Shown: positions 11,794 through 22,983 of the stretch, in pieces
Layout of the letters: each line of letters begins with the position of its first letter
How positions within the stretch are numbered: the stretch's first letter is position 1
Assembly: GCF_020283565.1 (NCBI RefSeq)
Contig: NC_060061.1
Coordinates: 62,001 to 126,000, forward strand
DNA from: Trifolium pratense
Lineage: Eukaryota > Streptophyta > Magnoliopsida > Fabales > Fabaceae
DNA length: 64,000 nucleotides
Direction: 5' to 3'
Notes under the pieces: generated by a model
Databases searched by the model: none
The model's input: only the letters and a program-made list of their open reading frames with translations
What the model was told of the DNA's origin: nothing
Translations under genes and position numbers: made by a program

Positions 11794-14129
11794 AAATTGC
11801 GAATTTACGATAATCTCCACTCTAGATCAAATGAAATATATATACTTGTTAGCCTTGCTTCTATATACATATTTTGAAAAGAGATAAAGGCAAAAATAAA
11901 TAGTGAGAATTTAAAAATATTCATTGCATGTGTGTGACTTTAAATTTCTTTAAAGTAAATAAATAGCAAAACATAATATTATAAAGTGCACATATTAATG
12001 TGATAACATATTATATTACAGTGGACCAATTCACAGGTGATCTACTGCATACTTTGAATATAAAAACACTACTACACTGTAACATTGTCTGGTCGAAAAA
12101 AAAATGAATTTCCGACGTGGAACTCCACGTAAGATGAAATGGTTGACCAAGCAGATGGGTATCACGTGTCAGGGGTGTTGAGAAGTAACAACGTCATCGC
12201 CGTGCCTGATTGTAAACGCAACCAACCAACCACCGCAATCTTGTCAGATAATCACGTGGATTTCTCATGCATCCTAAATCTATGTATTTATTTTGTATTT
12301 TACTCTCTGGTATTTTCTACTAGTATTTCTACTTGCTACGTTTACACACAACTCTATGCACTTTGTTGCAGAGACACCTCACAAATCACAATCTCACATT
12401 TAGGAAGTTGGCGTGCCCAATCATGCTCTCTCACATTGGAAGAAATTAAATTAATGTTGGATTTTATTGAATTTTTAATGTTGGATTATGTGTTCAAAAT
12501 CTTCACCACTTGTAAATTTATTTATGTGGATAATCCACTTATAAATTTATTACGTGCATCGAAATATATAAAACATTTTTCATAAGAGCATAAAATTAAT
12601 TTACTATTTTTTATCAAATAAATCGGATGATTGAAGTTCGAATCCCAACTCTCTGCGTATATAATGCAATATACCTGCCAACTAAGGTAGGTTTATGGGA
12701 CAAAAAAAAAATATACTTTAATTATTTCAAAAAAAAAAATTATATGGTCACAAATATCTAACTACTCTATTTAACCATATATTCACATAAAATACATATA
12801 ATTTAATTATTTGAAAATTATACATTTATTTAATTATTTTCATTTTTTACTTTTTATCAAATATGTTTGACTAAATAAAACATCTAAATTTGCATGGACG
12901 TTGGACTATATATGCATGAGTCGAGATTCGAACTTCAAGCATAGGCACAAGTGAATTTTTTAGTTATTAAACTACTTGAAAAAAATAATGCAACTAAAAT
13001 ATTTGTGACCACATATTACTCCACTTTACATTAGTCAAAAATGTATAAACCTTAAAAAAGAAAATGTAAAAACCTCAACTTTTTTGGGCCTCTGAAACTT
13101 GATTAGCTTGTTTACCGGTATGGCCGTACATGTGTACCCAACTGCGGGAGCCAAAAAAATTTGTGTACCCATGTTCAGCACATTGTTCCCTGCCTCCCTC
13201 CTCCAGCAAAATTGTTTGATGAGAAACATAACATTTGATGTATATAAATTTTAAAATATGATACTACTATATTATAATGACATTGTTTAATTCTATATGA
13301 TTAATTAAAGTAAGGGGTATGTGGATGATGTTAAAGAGTACTTCCGGACACTTATTAAACATACTATAAACAAAAACAAAAGATAAAATTAATGTTAATA
13401 AAATAAGTTTTTACACATTCAAAATAAAATTTTCTTATTTATATATTTAAGCTTAATTGGTGCCTGGTGACACTATTTAGCATTTTTCTTAAAATAATAT
13501 TTAATTTAGAATTTTGCTGACGAACGTGTTCAAGATACTCTTAAAGTAATATTAATTGCATGAGTTTTACACTTTACTAAATAAATACTCGATTGCTTCA
13601 AAAAAATAAATAAATACTACTTGATAGAAAAATGTTAACCTATATTCTAAGGACATAAGATATTTAAATATAAATGTTTTATATTAAATAATATGTTAAA
13701 TTAAATTTGTAAAAATTCAATGAACAAATTCAAATAAAATATTTTTCATTTGACTTAACAATATATCCTAATAACACATATTTCATTTGACTTAATATGT
13801 ATCCTAATAGCTATATTAATATTTTCCTAAAAAAAAATATAACTCATATCCTCCATTATTTATTCAATCAGCTTGATATCAATCGAGGTATCCTCTATTC
13901 ATATGTCTTTAGATTATTATTTTTTTTTTTGCAATGAAGATTATTATTATTTTCGTTTCTGCCACGCCCACACTTTTGTTTTGATAAAACTGCCACGCCC
14001 ACGCTGGCTCCAATATTTTTATTAATAGAATATTCATATCCTCTTTCTACCAAAAAAAAATAAAATTCATATCCTCTTGTATAAAAAAATCAAAATAGGT
14101 CTAATAAAATTATGAGGGGAACTAATAAT
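11794..14129. other. intergenic AT-rich stretch
   Basis: No gene is supported. A 148-codon open frame at 12139-12585 has no family features. A tRNA-like SINE fragment lies at about 12620-12710 (box B gttcgaatcccaact), related to the one near 49848. Another fragment with a reversed box B lies near 12915-12990. Confidence 0.5.
12620..12710 (+). repeat. tRNA-derived SINE fragment
   Basis: Contains gttcgaatcccaact (box B-like), then aatgcaat, ccaactaaggtaggttta and tgggac before an A run. The same order (aatgcaatg, gaactgagttaagttta, tgagac) is seen near 49900-49960, so the two belong to one family. Confidence 0.4.
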
Positions 14130-14320
14130 AAATTGGTTCAAGTGGTAAGAGTCTTGATCCCCTTAAATATATGGTCAGAGTTCGATTCTTAGCTCAAGTG
14201 TATGGAGAAAATTTGTTTGGGAGAGGAGAATCCATTTTGTGTATCCCACAGGTTTCACGACGAAAATTAGTCATCACTAACGGTGGGGAAGCTTTCGTTT
14301 CAATATCATGATAACTCAAC
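14130..14320 (+). repeat. tRNA-derived SINE
   Basis: Box A-like tggttcaagtggtaag at about 14134 and box B-like gagttcgattctt at about 14178 are spaced as in a tRNA-derived RNA polymerase III promoter. They are followed by a non-tRNA body with tatggagaaaatttgtttg. The same body segment recurs near 36410-36430, showing a dispersed family. The 3' end and target duplication are unclear. Confidence 0.6.
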
Positions 14321-14442
14321 AAAAAGAATTACCAAGGGAAAAATAGGTCTAATAAAGCTAGGAATCTGTTGATAGCTACTAAAAATATGTATTGTTTTAA
14401 GAAGCCTTTTGAACACAAAATTTTCCAATTCTCTATATTTAT

Positions 14443-15122
14443 TAGGGGTGCTCACGGTTCGGTTTGGATCGGTTTTGAGGCAAAAACTCATCCGATCCAA
14501 AAATAAATTCATTTGCGGTTTGGTTCGGTTTTGGATGACAAATAAAAAAAATCCGATTCAATATTATGCGGTTTAATTTGGATCGGTTTTTGGATATCCA
14601 AATTATAAATTGTAATTTTCTTTAATAAATATAAATATTATAAAAAACGCTACAAAATAATAGTTTGACATTTTTGACAAAATAAATATTAAGTTTGATG
14701 TAAAATATAACATATAATATATTGAAAATTAATATTTTGGAATGACAATTACCAATTATATTCGAAACATATAAAAAGTAAAAAAAATTAAATTAAATTA
14801 AACTAACATATAGTATTATCAAAATTTAAAATAGATTAAATTAAGCTAACATATAGTATTAACAAAATTTAAAATGAAAAAAAAGGTTAATGCAATATAT
14901 ATATTTATACTAATAAAAGATAAATAAATATTAAAATATATGTATGCGGTTTTGTTCGATTTGGATCGGTTTTAAGAAATCAATCCGAAATCCGATCCGA
15001 TCCAGCAGTTTTCACAAAAGAACATCCAATCACATCCAAAAAACTTCGGTTTTTTGCGGTTTTCGGTTTTTTTAATCGGTTTTTGGTATTTATTTGGATT
15101 GGTTTGGATTTGAGCACCCCTA
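14443..15122. mobile_element. hAT-type non-autonomous element, 680 bp
   Basis: The termini are taggggtgctca and its inverted copy tgagcaccccta. The flanks are a perfect 8-bp duplication, atatttat, at 14435-14442 and 15123-15130. Subterminal regions are packed with cggtttggatcggtttt-type repeats in both orientations, as expected for hAT transposase binding sites. The interior is AT-rich without a transposase. A related copy lies at 44027-44608. Confidence 0.85.
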
Positions 15123-15130
15123 ATATTTAT

Positions 15131-15663
15131 TATGCGTAAAAGAAAGTCTAGCTACTAAACTATTGAAAAAATATGATAACGTACATAAACAAAAATTAGA
15201 GGATAATTCGTCAACAAATCCTAATGGATTGAAAGAAATTCTAAAATTACTAAGTCAGATGTCATAACTGAAGATTGGAGTTCAAACTTCGGTACTCCAT
15301 TCATTTTATTGCGTGAATTTTCGCCTATCTATAAGGGAATAATCCATTTATGATAAATTAATTAGTATTAATTTAATACACCTGGTTACCACACTAGATC
15401 GAGTAGATTAAAGCTGAATGGGCAGGGTTAATTAATTAATGAGAATTAGAATGCATGTTAAACAGGGCAATAGGGCAATATACATAGTTTTGGTACCAAA
15501 TTATGCAAACATTCTAGATAGACCAATGTGCTAAACCTTTTTTTTGGAACCAATGTGCTAAACCTTAAAATAAAGAGAAAGTACTATTTAATTAATTAAT
15601 AATTGATCACACGTAGGTAATTATACTTATACATACTAATTAAACCTTAAACAATGACATTTA
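15131..15663. other. intergenic / HECATE-like gene downstream region
   Basis: No gene is seen. The right part probably holds the 3' untranslated region of the bHLH gene. A short direct repeat, ccaatgtgctaaacctt, occurs at about 15523 and 15551. Confidence 0.5.
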
Positions 15664-16497
15664 TCATGCATAATGATCAACATTACGACCTTGATAAGGC
15701 TTAGGCAATGAAACAGGGAACCCTATTCCAGAACCTGCAACTGTTCTGTTACTGTTGGCTACAGAAGCACGTTCCTGAAGTGACTTAAGTTGTGTCTTAA
15801 GAAACTTAACATAATGAACAGCTTCATCTAACATTGATGCAGTATCCATTTTAGTTCCACCTGGTACCATTCTCTGTAATATCCTTATTTTCTCGCTTAT
15901 TCTTTCTCTTCTATGTCTAGCTGCTATACTCTGAGGATCTTTTGATATCTTCACGTTTCTTCTCTTTGGTGGTTTAACTGATTCTGGATCAATGTAAATT
16001 GGTTGCATAGCTGCTATTCTGAATATCATCTCCCTCATCGCCGCCATCGAGTTTCGTTTCTCTGATGGCGACGCTGATGCTGCACCACCAACGTAATGAT
16101 TCGTATTCGTAACAACAACATCGTTGTTCGAATTCGAAAACATTAACGTTGGTGATGCTTGTTGTAGTTGTTGAAACATGTTGTTATTAGTGAAAGAGAT
16201 TGTGTTTGTGTTTGTGTTTGGAGATTGTGAGGGTAAGTGAGTGGTGAATGATGAAGTTGAAGACCAATTAGAGATTTGATTAGGAGGGTTATCAATTAAA
16301 TCTACAAGAGGACGTGTATTAGTAGAACTAGGAGTAGAACCATTACCATAGAGTTGTTGATCTGACGGTGGAAATTGATTGATGTTGTTATTACCGTTAG
16401 ATGAAGAAAGTTCAGGTAGTTGCATCATCATCATCAACATCATGTCAATCTGATCTTCTGATGATGAGGAGGATGGTTTTAACTGGTTAGAGTCCAT
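15664..16497 (-). CDS. HEC: HECATE-type bHLH transcription factor
   Basis: A single-exon gene of 277 residues. The bHLH domain lies at about residues 188-240, with basic region [17 protein letters not shown], a [16 protein letters not shown] loop/helix and [12 protein letters not shown]. The family signature [17 protein letters not shown] precedes it at about 159-174. The basic region has Ala-Ala-Arg where canonical E-box binders have Ala-Glu-Arg, as known for the HECATE subgroup. HECATE proteins act in the nucleus and, in Arabidopsis, control female reproductive tract, shoot meristem and light responses, usually as partners of other bHLHs. The N-terminal half is low-complexity (Ser, Asn, Met-rich [12 protein letters not shown]). 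The first ATG in frame, at 16495-16497, is used. HEC1/HEC2 versus HEC3 assignment is not certain. Confidence 0.92.
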   Translation of the reverse strand: MDSNQLKPSSSSSEDQIDMMLMMMMQLPELSSSNGNNNINQFPPSDQQLYGNGSTPSSTNTRPLVDLIDNPPNQISNWSSTSSFTTHLPSQSPNTNTNTISFTNNNMFQQLQQASPTLMFSNSNNDVVVTNTNHYVGGAASASPSEKRNSMAAMREMIFRIAAMQPIYIDPESVKPPKRRNVKISKDPQSIAARHRRERISEKIRILQRMVPGGTKMDTASMLDEAVHYVKFLKTQLKSLQERASVANSNRTVAGSGIGFPVSLPKPYQGRNVDHYA

Positions 16498-17234
16498 TTT
16501 AGGGACAAAGAAGTCTTAACTATAAGGGTAAGAGGTAGAAACAAAAGGTGAAGATGGAGGGAAGGAGAAAAAGATGGACAAGTATTTAAAGGGTAACTGG
16601 AAAAACAGAGAAAAACAGAAGATGAGCAGAGGAATGGAAAAGCAGACTGTGAATTTGGAGTGAGTGAAGGGGCCGGGTCTGGGTCTCTGATAGATAGATT
16701 GGTGAGAAAGAAGAAAGGATAGTGAAAAAATGAATAAAATAGTTATATTGGGAACAGACAATAGCAAAGTAACACTTTTGAGGCGGTGACTATAGACATG
16801 TTAACTTGTAACATGTTCATCATATATATAACAGGTAGCATGAGGCAAATATTATGTCATAATATTTTTGTTTATGAATATACAAGTTATTTGCACTCAA
16901 GGTGATTTGAATTCGAAATAGAAATTTTTTTCATGTATAAGTTTTTTTTTTTATTAGGTTAATAAATATTATCATCGAATCAAATGCATGTGATGTGATA
17001 TAATGATCTAATAGTAAGACTTATCGATGTAAAGATAAATACAAGTTTATTATACAAGGTGAAAAGCTTGTAATCTCACTTGTATATCCAAATAAATGCC
17101 TATAAGTTTATATGAACATTGATCTTATCACATCAGAATTGACCTTGTTCGGTGTTGCTCTTCTTCCGTTCCGGTGAATATGAGAGAAGAGTTTTGTACC
17201 TATAAATGCTCCGACGCTCAAGTTAATAAGAGGT
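16498..17234. other. HECATE-like gene upstream region and spacer
   Basis: This sequence is upstream of the minus-strand bHLH start codon. A TATA-like element, TTTAAATA on the minus strand, lies near 16584-16592, about 90 bases before the start codon. Purine-rich tracts (16530-16720) read as pyrimidine-rich leader on the coding strand. No other gene is seen before the Copia insertion. Confidence 0.5.
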
Positions 17235-17239
17235 GAAGT

Positions 17240-17404
17240 TGTTAGGTGTAATCTACCCTCTAAGAATCTAGTTTGGATTGTAAGCATTGGGCTTGTGGCT
17301 TGTGCTAGTTAGCTTGCTTGGCCCATAAGCTAAGTGTTGTAACTCCTATATAAGGAGCCTCCCTTGATTGTGAATGAATAGAATGCACACTTATGATCTT
17401 AACA
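17240..17404 (+). repeat. 5' LTR of outer Copia element
   Basis: 165 bp, TG...CA ends. TATA-like ctatataagg at about 17346. Compared with the 3' LTR it lacks 12 bp beside gggcttg, which is directly repeated in the longer copy; slippage or recombination between those direct repeats would explain the loss. Confidence 0.93.
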
Positions 17405-17563
17405 AGTGGTATCACAGGCCTGAAAGATCATTTCTCATAACAAACACAGTTTGTTAGTTGTGTGCATAAGAAAAGTTAGTTACAAAACCAGAAAAACGGT
17501 TATCTTCATCTTCCTCCATTCTTTCTTGATCTTCATCCTGCGATTCTTTCTTCCTTTCTCATC

Positions 17564-18957
17564 ATGACTGAGAAATATCGTCCTTCAGTTCCCAAATTCG
17601 AAGGATATTATGAGCATTGGGTTGCTTCGTTCCAAAGAAATTTGGAATCAGATTGAAGATGGAATCATAACAGCATCACCAAATGCGAATGAAGAACAAC
17701 TCAAAGCAGCATCAGATAGCAGATTGAAAGATCTAAAGGTAAAGAATTACCTCTTTCAAGCTATTGACAGAGAGATTATAGAAACCATTCTCAATCGAGG
17801 ATCTGCAAAGGAGATTTGGGATTCTATGAGAATGAAGTACCAAGGCTCAACCAAGGTGAAACGAGCTCAGTTGCAAGCTCTGAGAAGAGATTTTGAGATT
17901 CTTGGCATGACTGAAAGTGAGTCAGTTAATGACTACTTTGCAAGAACATTGGCGATTGCAAATCGCATGACAGCTCAAGGTCAAAGAATGGAGACTAGTA
18001 CCATTGTTGAAAAGATTTTGCGATCTTTAACTCCTAAGTTCAACTATGTTGTTTGCTCAATAGAAGAATCCAATGATGTTACAACAATGTCAATTGATGA
18101 GTTGCAGAGTTCTTTATTGGTTCAAGAACAAAGATTGAAATCTCAGGCTGAGAAGGTTGATGATCAAGTCCTCAAAGTAGCTGGTTCTGGGCGTGGTGGA
18201 AGCACACGTGGTAGAGGAAGAGGTGGCTACAGAGGCAGAGGGAGAGGAAGAACTGACAGAGAAAATGTTGAATGTTTCAAATGCCATAAGTTGGGTCATT
18301 ATAAGAGTGATTGTCCAAGTTGGGAAGAAAAAGATGCAAAATATGCAGCCTTTGATGAAACTGGAGAAGTATTGCTCATGGCTCAACAAGATAAAGAATC
18401 AATCTTGAAAGATGAGGTATGGTTTCTTGACAGTGGTTGTAGCAATCATATGATTGGAAACAAAACCTGGCTGTTTGATTTCAATAGCAATATCAGAGAA
18501 TCTGTGAAATTAGGTGATGATTCTAGAATGGAAGTCAAAGGAAAAGGGAATTTAAAATTGTGTATCAATGGAATCACCCAAATCATCACCAATATGTATT
18601 ACATTCCTGGTCTAAAAAACAATTTGTTAAGCATTGGTCAGCTTCAACAAAAGGGTCTTACAATCATCTTCAAGCATGATTACTGCAAGGTCTATCATGA
18701 GGAAAGAGGATTGATTATGTCCACAAAGATGACTGCAAATCGCATGTATGTTGTTCATGCAGCCATCACCATTCCAATGTGCTTGAAAACTTCAAAATTA
18801 GACAACAATGAACTTTGGCACTGCAGATATGGTCCTTTGAGCTTCAAAGGGCTCAACACTCTAGTGAAAAAGCAAATGGTAGAAGGCCTTCCTCAATTGA
18901 AAGATGAACAAAGCACCTGCAAACATTGCTTGACTGGGAAGCAACACAGGGAACCAA
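17564..18957 (+). pseudogene. outer Copia gag-protease-integrase start (frameshifted, interrupted)
   Basis: An ATG at 17564-17566 opens a gag-like start (YRPSVPKFEGYYEHW) in one frame, which runs to a stop soon after. The rest continues from about 17610 in another frame, so a few codons were lost with a frame change at about 17615-17625. The second frame carries the gag core, a CCHC zinc knuckle (CFKCHKLGHYKSDCP, about 18272-18316), the protease motif WFLDSGCSNHM (about 18420) and the GAG-pre-integrase zinc region (LWHCRY ... CKHCLTGKQH). At 18958 the solo LTR insertion interrupts it. The His of the integrase zinc region is followed by Cys-Arg-Tyr-Gly rather than the common Arg-Leu-Gly-His. 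Confidence 0.85.
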
Positions 18958-20609
18958 TGTTGAGGCAAAATCCACTTTTGATGTTTTAAAGATTACAAAC
19001 ATCTTTAATTATATTTTAAATGATTCTGATCATTTTGTTATCTAACAAGTGCTTTTGAGTGGCATAAGATTAAATAGATTCTAACAAACCACTTGCAAAG
19101 TAAAAATCCTGCAAAGCTGTTTCAAGACCATTCTGAGAACATTCTTAGCAGACAGACTGCAGTTTTGCCTATAAGCACGTTTTGGAATAAGTGCATTCTG
19201 GTTTTTCAAGTCAACTAAGAACAAAACAAATAAGCACTTTACAATGGATTTATGGACCAAATCACTACAGGAGTTAATCTCTTTTGGGATCAACAACATG
19301 TGATGGAAGTATATGCTTTCCTAGTCATATATCATGAAGAAAACCATGAGCTTGATCAATTATGGTATTGGCCAACCAATGAATACATCTGATATAATAT
19401 CATGGACCAATCACAATGTAACAACCAGATCTGAACTATGAGTTGTATTGTACTTATGCAAAGTACATAATTGGAACATTCTTCAAAGGCTTGTCATAGG
19501 AAGTACAATTTTGTCTCATATGCTCTTGTACTATTCCAGCTGGTTTTATTCTCAAGCTAAGGCTACTACTGATCAGCCCTTAGAGCTATTTAACAGCTGC
19601 ACACCACAAGGAAGGAAGGATGAAGGTTCATCACTTTGGCTGGTGCAGTCAAGACTGTTTCAAGACTGATGCAAGACTGATCCTGCACACAGTTTTTCAA
19701 AACCATTTCCAACTGTCATGAGTCCTTCTCTGAGCATCCAAACGGCTATATCTGATACATGACAGTGGAAGGAAGTAAGAAACAACTCATATGTACTTGG
19801 TAACAGCTCACATATATTTAGATCTTATGGATCAAAGCCAAATGGAAATCAAGACTGTTCCAAGACTGAACAGAGAATCTGCAAATTATGCAGAAGTTGT
19901 CTGCTGCATGTAGAGCACTGAGTAACAGCTCTATTTTGCCCTCTAACTGATATACTTGAAGGCCAAGCTTCAATCTCAAGCAAGCATCTATAAAAGGCAA
20001 TCAAGTCCAAGGGAAAGAGCAAGGGTTTTCAAGCAATTCAAGTGATAAAAATCTCATTCAATCTCTTTAGCTCTAAGTCCTTTTTAAGTCACTCTCTTGT
20101 AACACAATCTGAGTACGAAACCGTGCTTTCATCTAAGCTTCTCTTTTATAGTGAGTCTGAAATTAAGCTTAGAAACAAATCATCTATATTGTAATTGCTC
20201 AAGTCAATACGTGACTATTGATTGAGTGTTGTTTGGTCAAGGTGACTAGGAAAGTTCAAAGCTCTAGGAGCTTTGGTAAGTTGTTGATCTTAGGTCAAGA
20301 TCAAGGTGAATGTGTAAGTCATGGATCTGTAACATTTAAGTGATTCTAGTGGACAAACTCACAGGTGGTGGGGACTGGACGTAACCCAAAGATTAGGGGT
20401 GAACCAGAATAACTCTTTGTGTTTATCTTCTTTCCCTTAAACTTTTATTTTCTGCATCTGTTTTTACACAGCACAGATCATTCTTAGAACGATCTCACTG
20501 AGCACAAAATTAATTTTATTACTAACCATTTATTTTGTGACTTAAGTTTAATTTTAAAAAGGTTCACAATTCAAACCCCCCCTTCCTTGTGAAAAACTTT
20601 GCTACTTCA
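18958..20609 (+). mobile_element. solo LTR (1652 bp) inserted in the outer Copia integrase region
   Basis: Starts tgttgaggcaaaatcc and ends tgctacttca (TG...CA), with the 5-bp duplication accaa at 18953-18957 and 20610-20614. Removing the insert and one copy of the duplication brings the flanking coding blocks into one frame, which proves the boundaries. There is no internal region, primer-binding site or second LTR, so it is a solo LTR left by recombination between the two LTRs of a full element. A TATA-like tataaaagg at about 19990 lies in the expected promoter region. A run of C before the end is like Copia LTRs of the Sirevirus/Maximus type, but family assignment is uncertain. Orientation is inferred from the TATA-like box. 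Confidence 0.85.
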
Positions 20610-20614
20610 ACCAA

Positions 20615-21894
20615 TACCAAAGTCTGCAAATTGGAGAGCTACTAAGCAGCTTGAACTGGTTCACTCTGATATTTGTGGACCTATAACTCCTCAGTCCAAT
20701 GGTGGCAACAGGTACTTTATCACCTTTACAGATGATTTCAGTAGAAAAACTTGGACTTATGTGTTGAAAGATAAGAGCAGTGCATTTGATGAATTCAAGA
20801 AGTTCAAAATGCTAGTGGAAAAAGAGTCAAAATGTGAAATAATGTGCCTTAGAACTGATAGAGGTGGAGAATTTACTTCAACTGCTTTCAATGAATTTTG
20901 CAGTAACCATGGGATCAAGAGACAATTGACCACTGCTTACACTCCACAGCAAAATGGAGTCTCAGAGAGAAAGAATAGAACTCTCTTGAACATGATAAGA
21001 AGCATGCTCAGTGGTAAGAGTGTACCAAAAAGTTTCTGGCCTGAAGCACTCAATTGGGCCACATACATCCTCAATAGGAGTCCCACTCTATCTGTCAAAG
21101 ACATGACACCTCAGGAGGCTTGGAGTGGAAAGAAACCAACTGTTCAACACTTCAGAGTGTTTGGATGTATGGCTTATATGCATGTACCTGATAACCACAG
21201 AAAAAAACTTGATGACAAGAGCTTAAAATGCATATTACTTGGTCTAAGTGAAGAATCCAAGGCCTACAAGCTATATGATCCAATAAATAAAAGGGTAATG
21301 ATCAGTAGAGATGTAGTCTTTGAGGAAGATAAAGCATGGAATTGGAATAATGATACACATCATGAGTCCAATGATATGATAAGTGTTGATGGCAGCACTA
21401 GTGAGTCAAATGACAATGAAGAACATAGTGAAAATGAAGAAAGTTTTGAGGATGAAGACATCATTGAAGGCAGCAATGCTCAAAGACATGATCAAGCAGA
21501 ATCAAGCAGTGACATGAACACAGAAAGTGATGAATTAAGTCCAAGAGAAGTAAGAAGACCAGGTTACTTGAGTGACTATGTTACAGGAGATGAAATTGAT
21601 GAGCAATTGCAGAATATGATGATTCAAGCAATGTTTAGCACTAGCAATGATCCCAACAATTATGATGAAGCAGTGAAACATGATGTGTGGAGAGAGGCTA
21701 TGAATCAAGAAATTCAAGCCATAGAAAGGAATGATACCTGGGAACTAGCAACTCTTCCTGAAGGGGCTAAAAAGATTGGAGTGAAATGGATCTATAAAAC
21801 AAAGTACAATGAGAAGGGTGAGATTGAAAAGCACAAAGCTAGACTTGTTGCTAAAGGCTACTCTCAGCAACATGGAATTGATTACAATGAAGTG
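20615..21894 (+). pseudogene. outer Copia integrase core to RT start (interrupted)
   Basis: Begins immediately after the solo LTR duplication. Integrase motifs are visible: LVHSDICGPI (first Asp), RTDRGGEF (second Asp) and QQNGVSERKNRT (Glu). Next come the conserved C-terminal IN stretch (FRVFGCMAYMHVP), an acidic linker at about 21360-21540 and the start of RT (WIYKTKYNEKGEIEKHKARLVAKGYSQ, shown here only to name the motif region at 21790-21870). The frame is open until the Sirevirus inserts at 21895. Confidence 0.87.
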
Positions 21895-22914
21895 TGTTGG
21901 ATATTTGAATTGGCTTAATTTTGCTAAAACAAATATACTAACAAGATGTTGGATAACATGTTACAACATCATATTTATTCAAGGAAATCTCGCGCATTTA
22001 TGAGAGCATCTGCTATTTATGGAAATCCACTTAAAGAGCACGCTCAATGGAGATTTGATCTGATCAGGAATTTTAAGGATAAGATAAGACTTAATGGTAC
22101 AACGGTATGATCACAATTATCCTATAAAGTCCTTAAACACTTTTGGAAAGTTTCTATACACTCTTGATGAAGATCAAATGAGAATCAGATCACCTTTTAT
22201 GAGCTACAAGGAGCGTCCTATCAGTAATGAAGAAAGTGGAGCGTGCTAGATCATTATATATACGAAGACCAAGCTCAAGACCATCATCTCAATTGAAAAA
22301 TATTAGTTACACATATTGAGTCTTTATTGAGTCTTTGTTGAGTGTTTTATTGTTTGATTGTAATTCTTGCTTGTGGATTCTATAACACGAGTTAAGAAGT
22401 AAGTTTGTTATTTTAAGGTTACTCCTAAGCTTTGAAGTACGGAGTTTACCATGTGTGATTCACTTGAAGCTTTTAAGCAAAAGTGAAGTGTTGTCTTGAC
22501 AAGTTGTCGCCACATCATTCTTAACATTGTATAATCAACACAGGTTGTGTTGTGTGAGTGGAAGTGAGATGGGATCTCATGTCTAGGAGTTCCTAGGCAG
22601 AAGTTGCATGAGTAGTGTCGAGGTTATAAGGCGTAAACCAGGGGTTTGCTGGAGGTCTTAGTGTAAGGCGTAAATCCTAGGGTTTGCTGGAGGTCTTAGT
22701 AACTAGAGCTATTAGTGGATTTCCTTCCTGGATTGGTATCCCCCAGAGTAGGCAGTTGGCTGAACTGGGTTAACAATTACTTGTGTCATTTATTTATTTT
22801 CTGTCAGCTTTTTATATGTTATATAAGATGTGCCAACAATAGAAAACAACATTATACACAAAGTAGTTGTTGGGACATCTTAGGCAACATCATTCTAGTG
22901 ATACCAGAATTTCA
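21895..22914 (+). repeat. 5' LTR of nested Sirevirus
   Basis: 1020 bp, tgttggatat...agaatttca. TATA-like tatatata at about 22253. It holds a near-perfect internal direct repeat at about 22629-22700 (aaggcgtaaa ... gggtttgctggaggtcttag, twice). The twin at 30841-31860 has the same length and no difference that I could see. Confidence 0.95.
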
Positions 22915-22983
22915 ATTGGCATCAGAGCAGGCACCCTGTTCTGTTATTTTGGGTGAGCTCCAGGGAAAGTACTTTCTGGTACA

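Noticed and set aside
12139..12585. 148-codon open frame on the plus strand
   Set aside because: No recognisable domain, AT-rich surroundings, no splice or promoter context; kept as intergenic.
16516..16767. Hydrophobic minus-strand open frame upstream of the bHLH gene
   Set aside because: Pyrimidine-rich leader translated by chance; the bHLH ATG at 16497 is better supported.
18958..20609. Possible host gene inside the outer Copia element
   Set aside because: The segment has TG...CA ends, a 5-bp duplication and no coding frame; a solo LTR fits fully.
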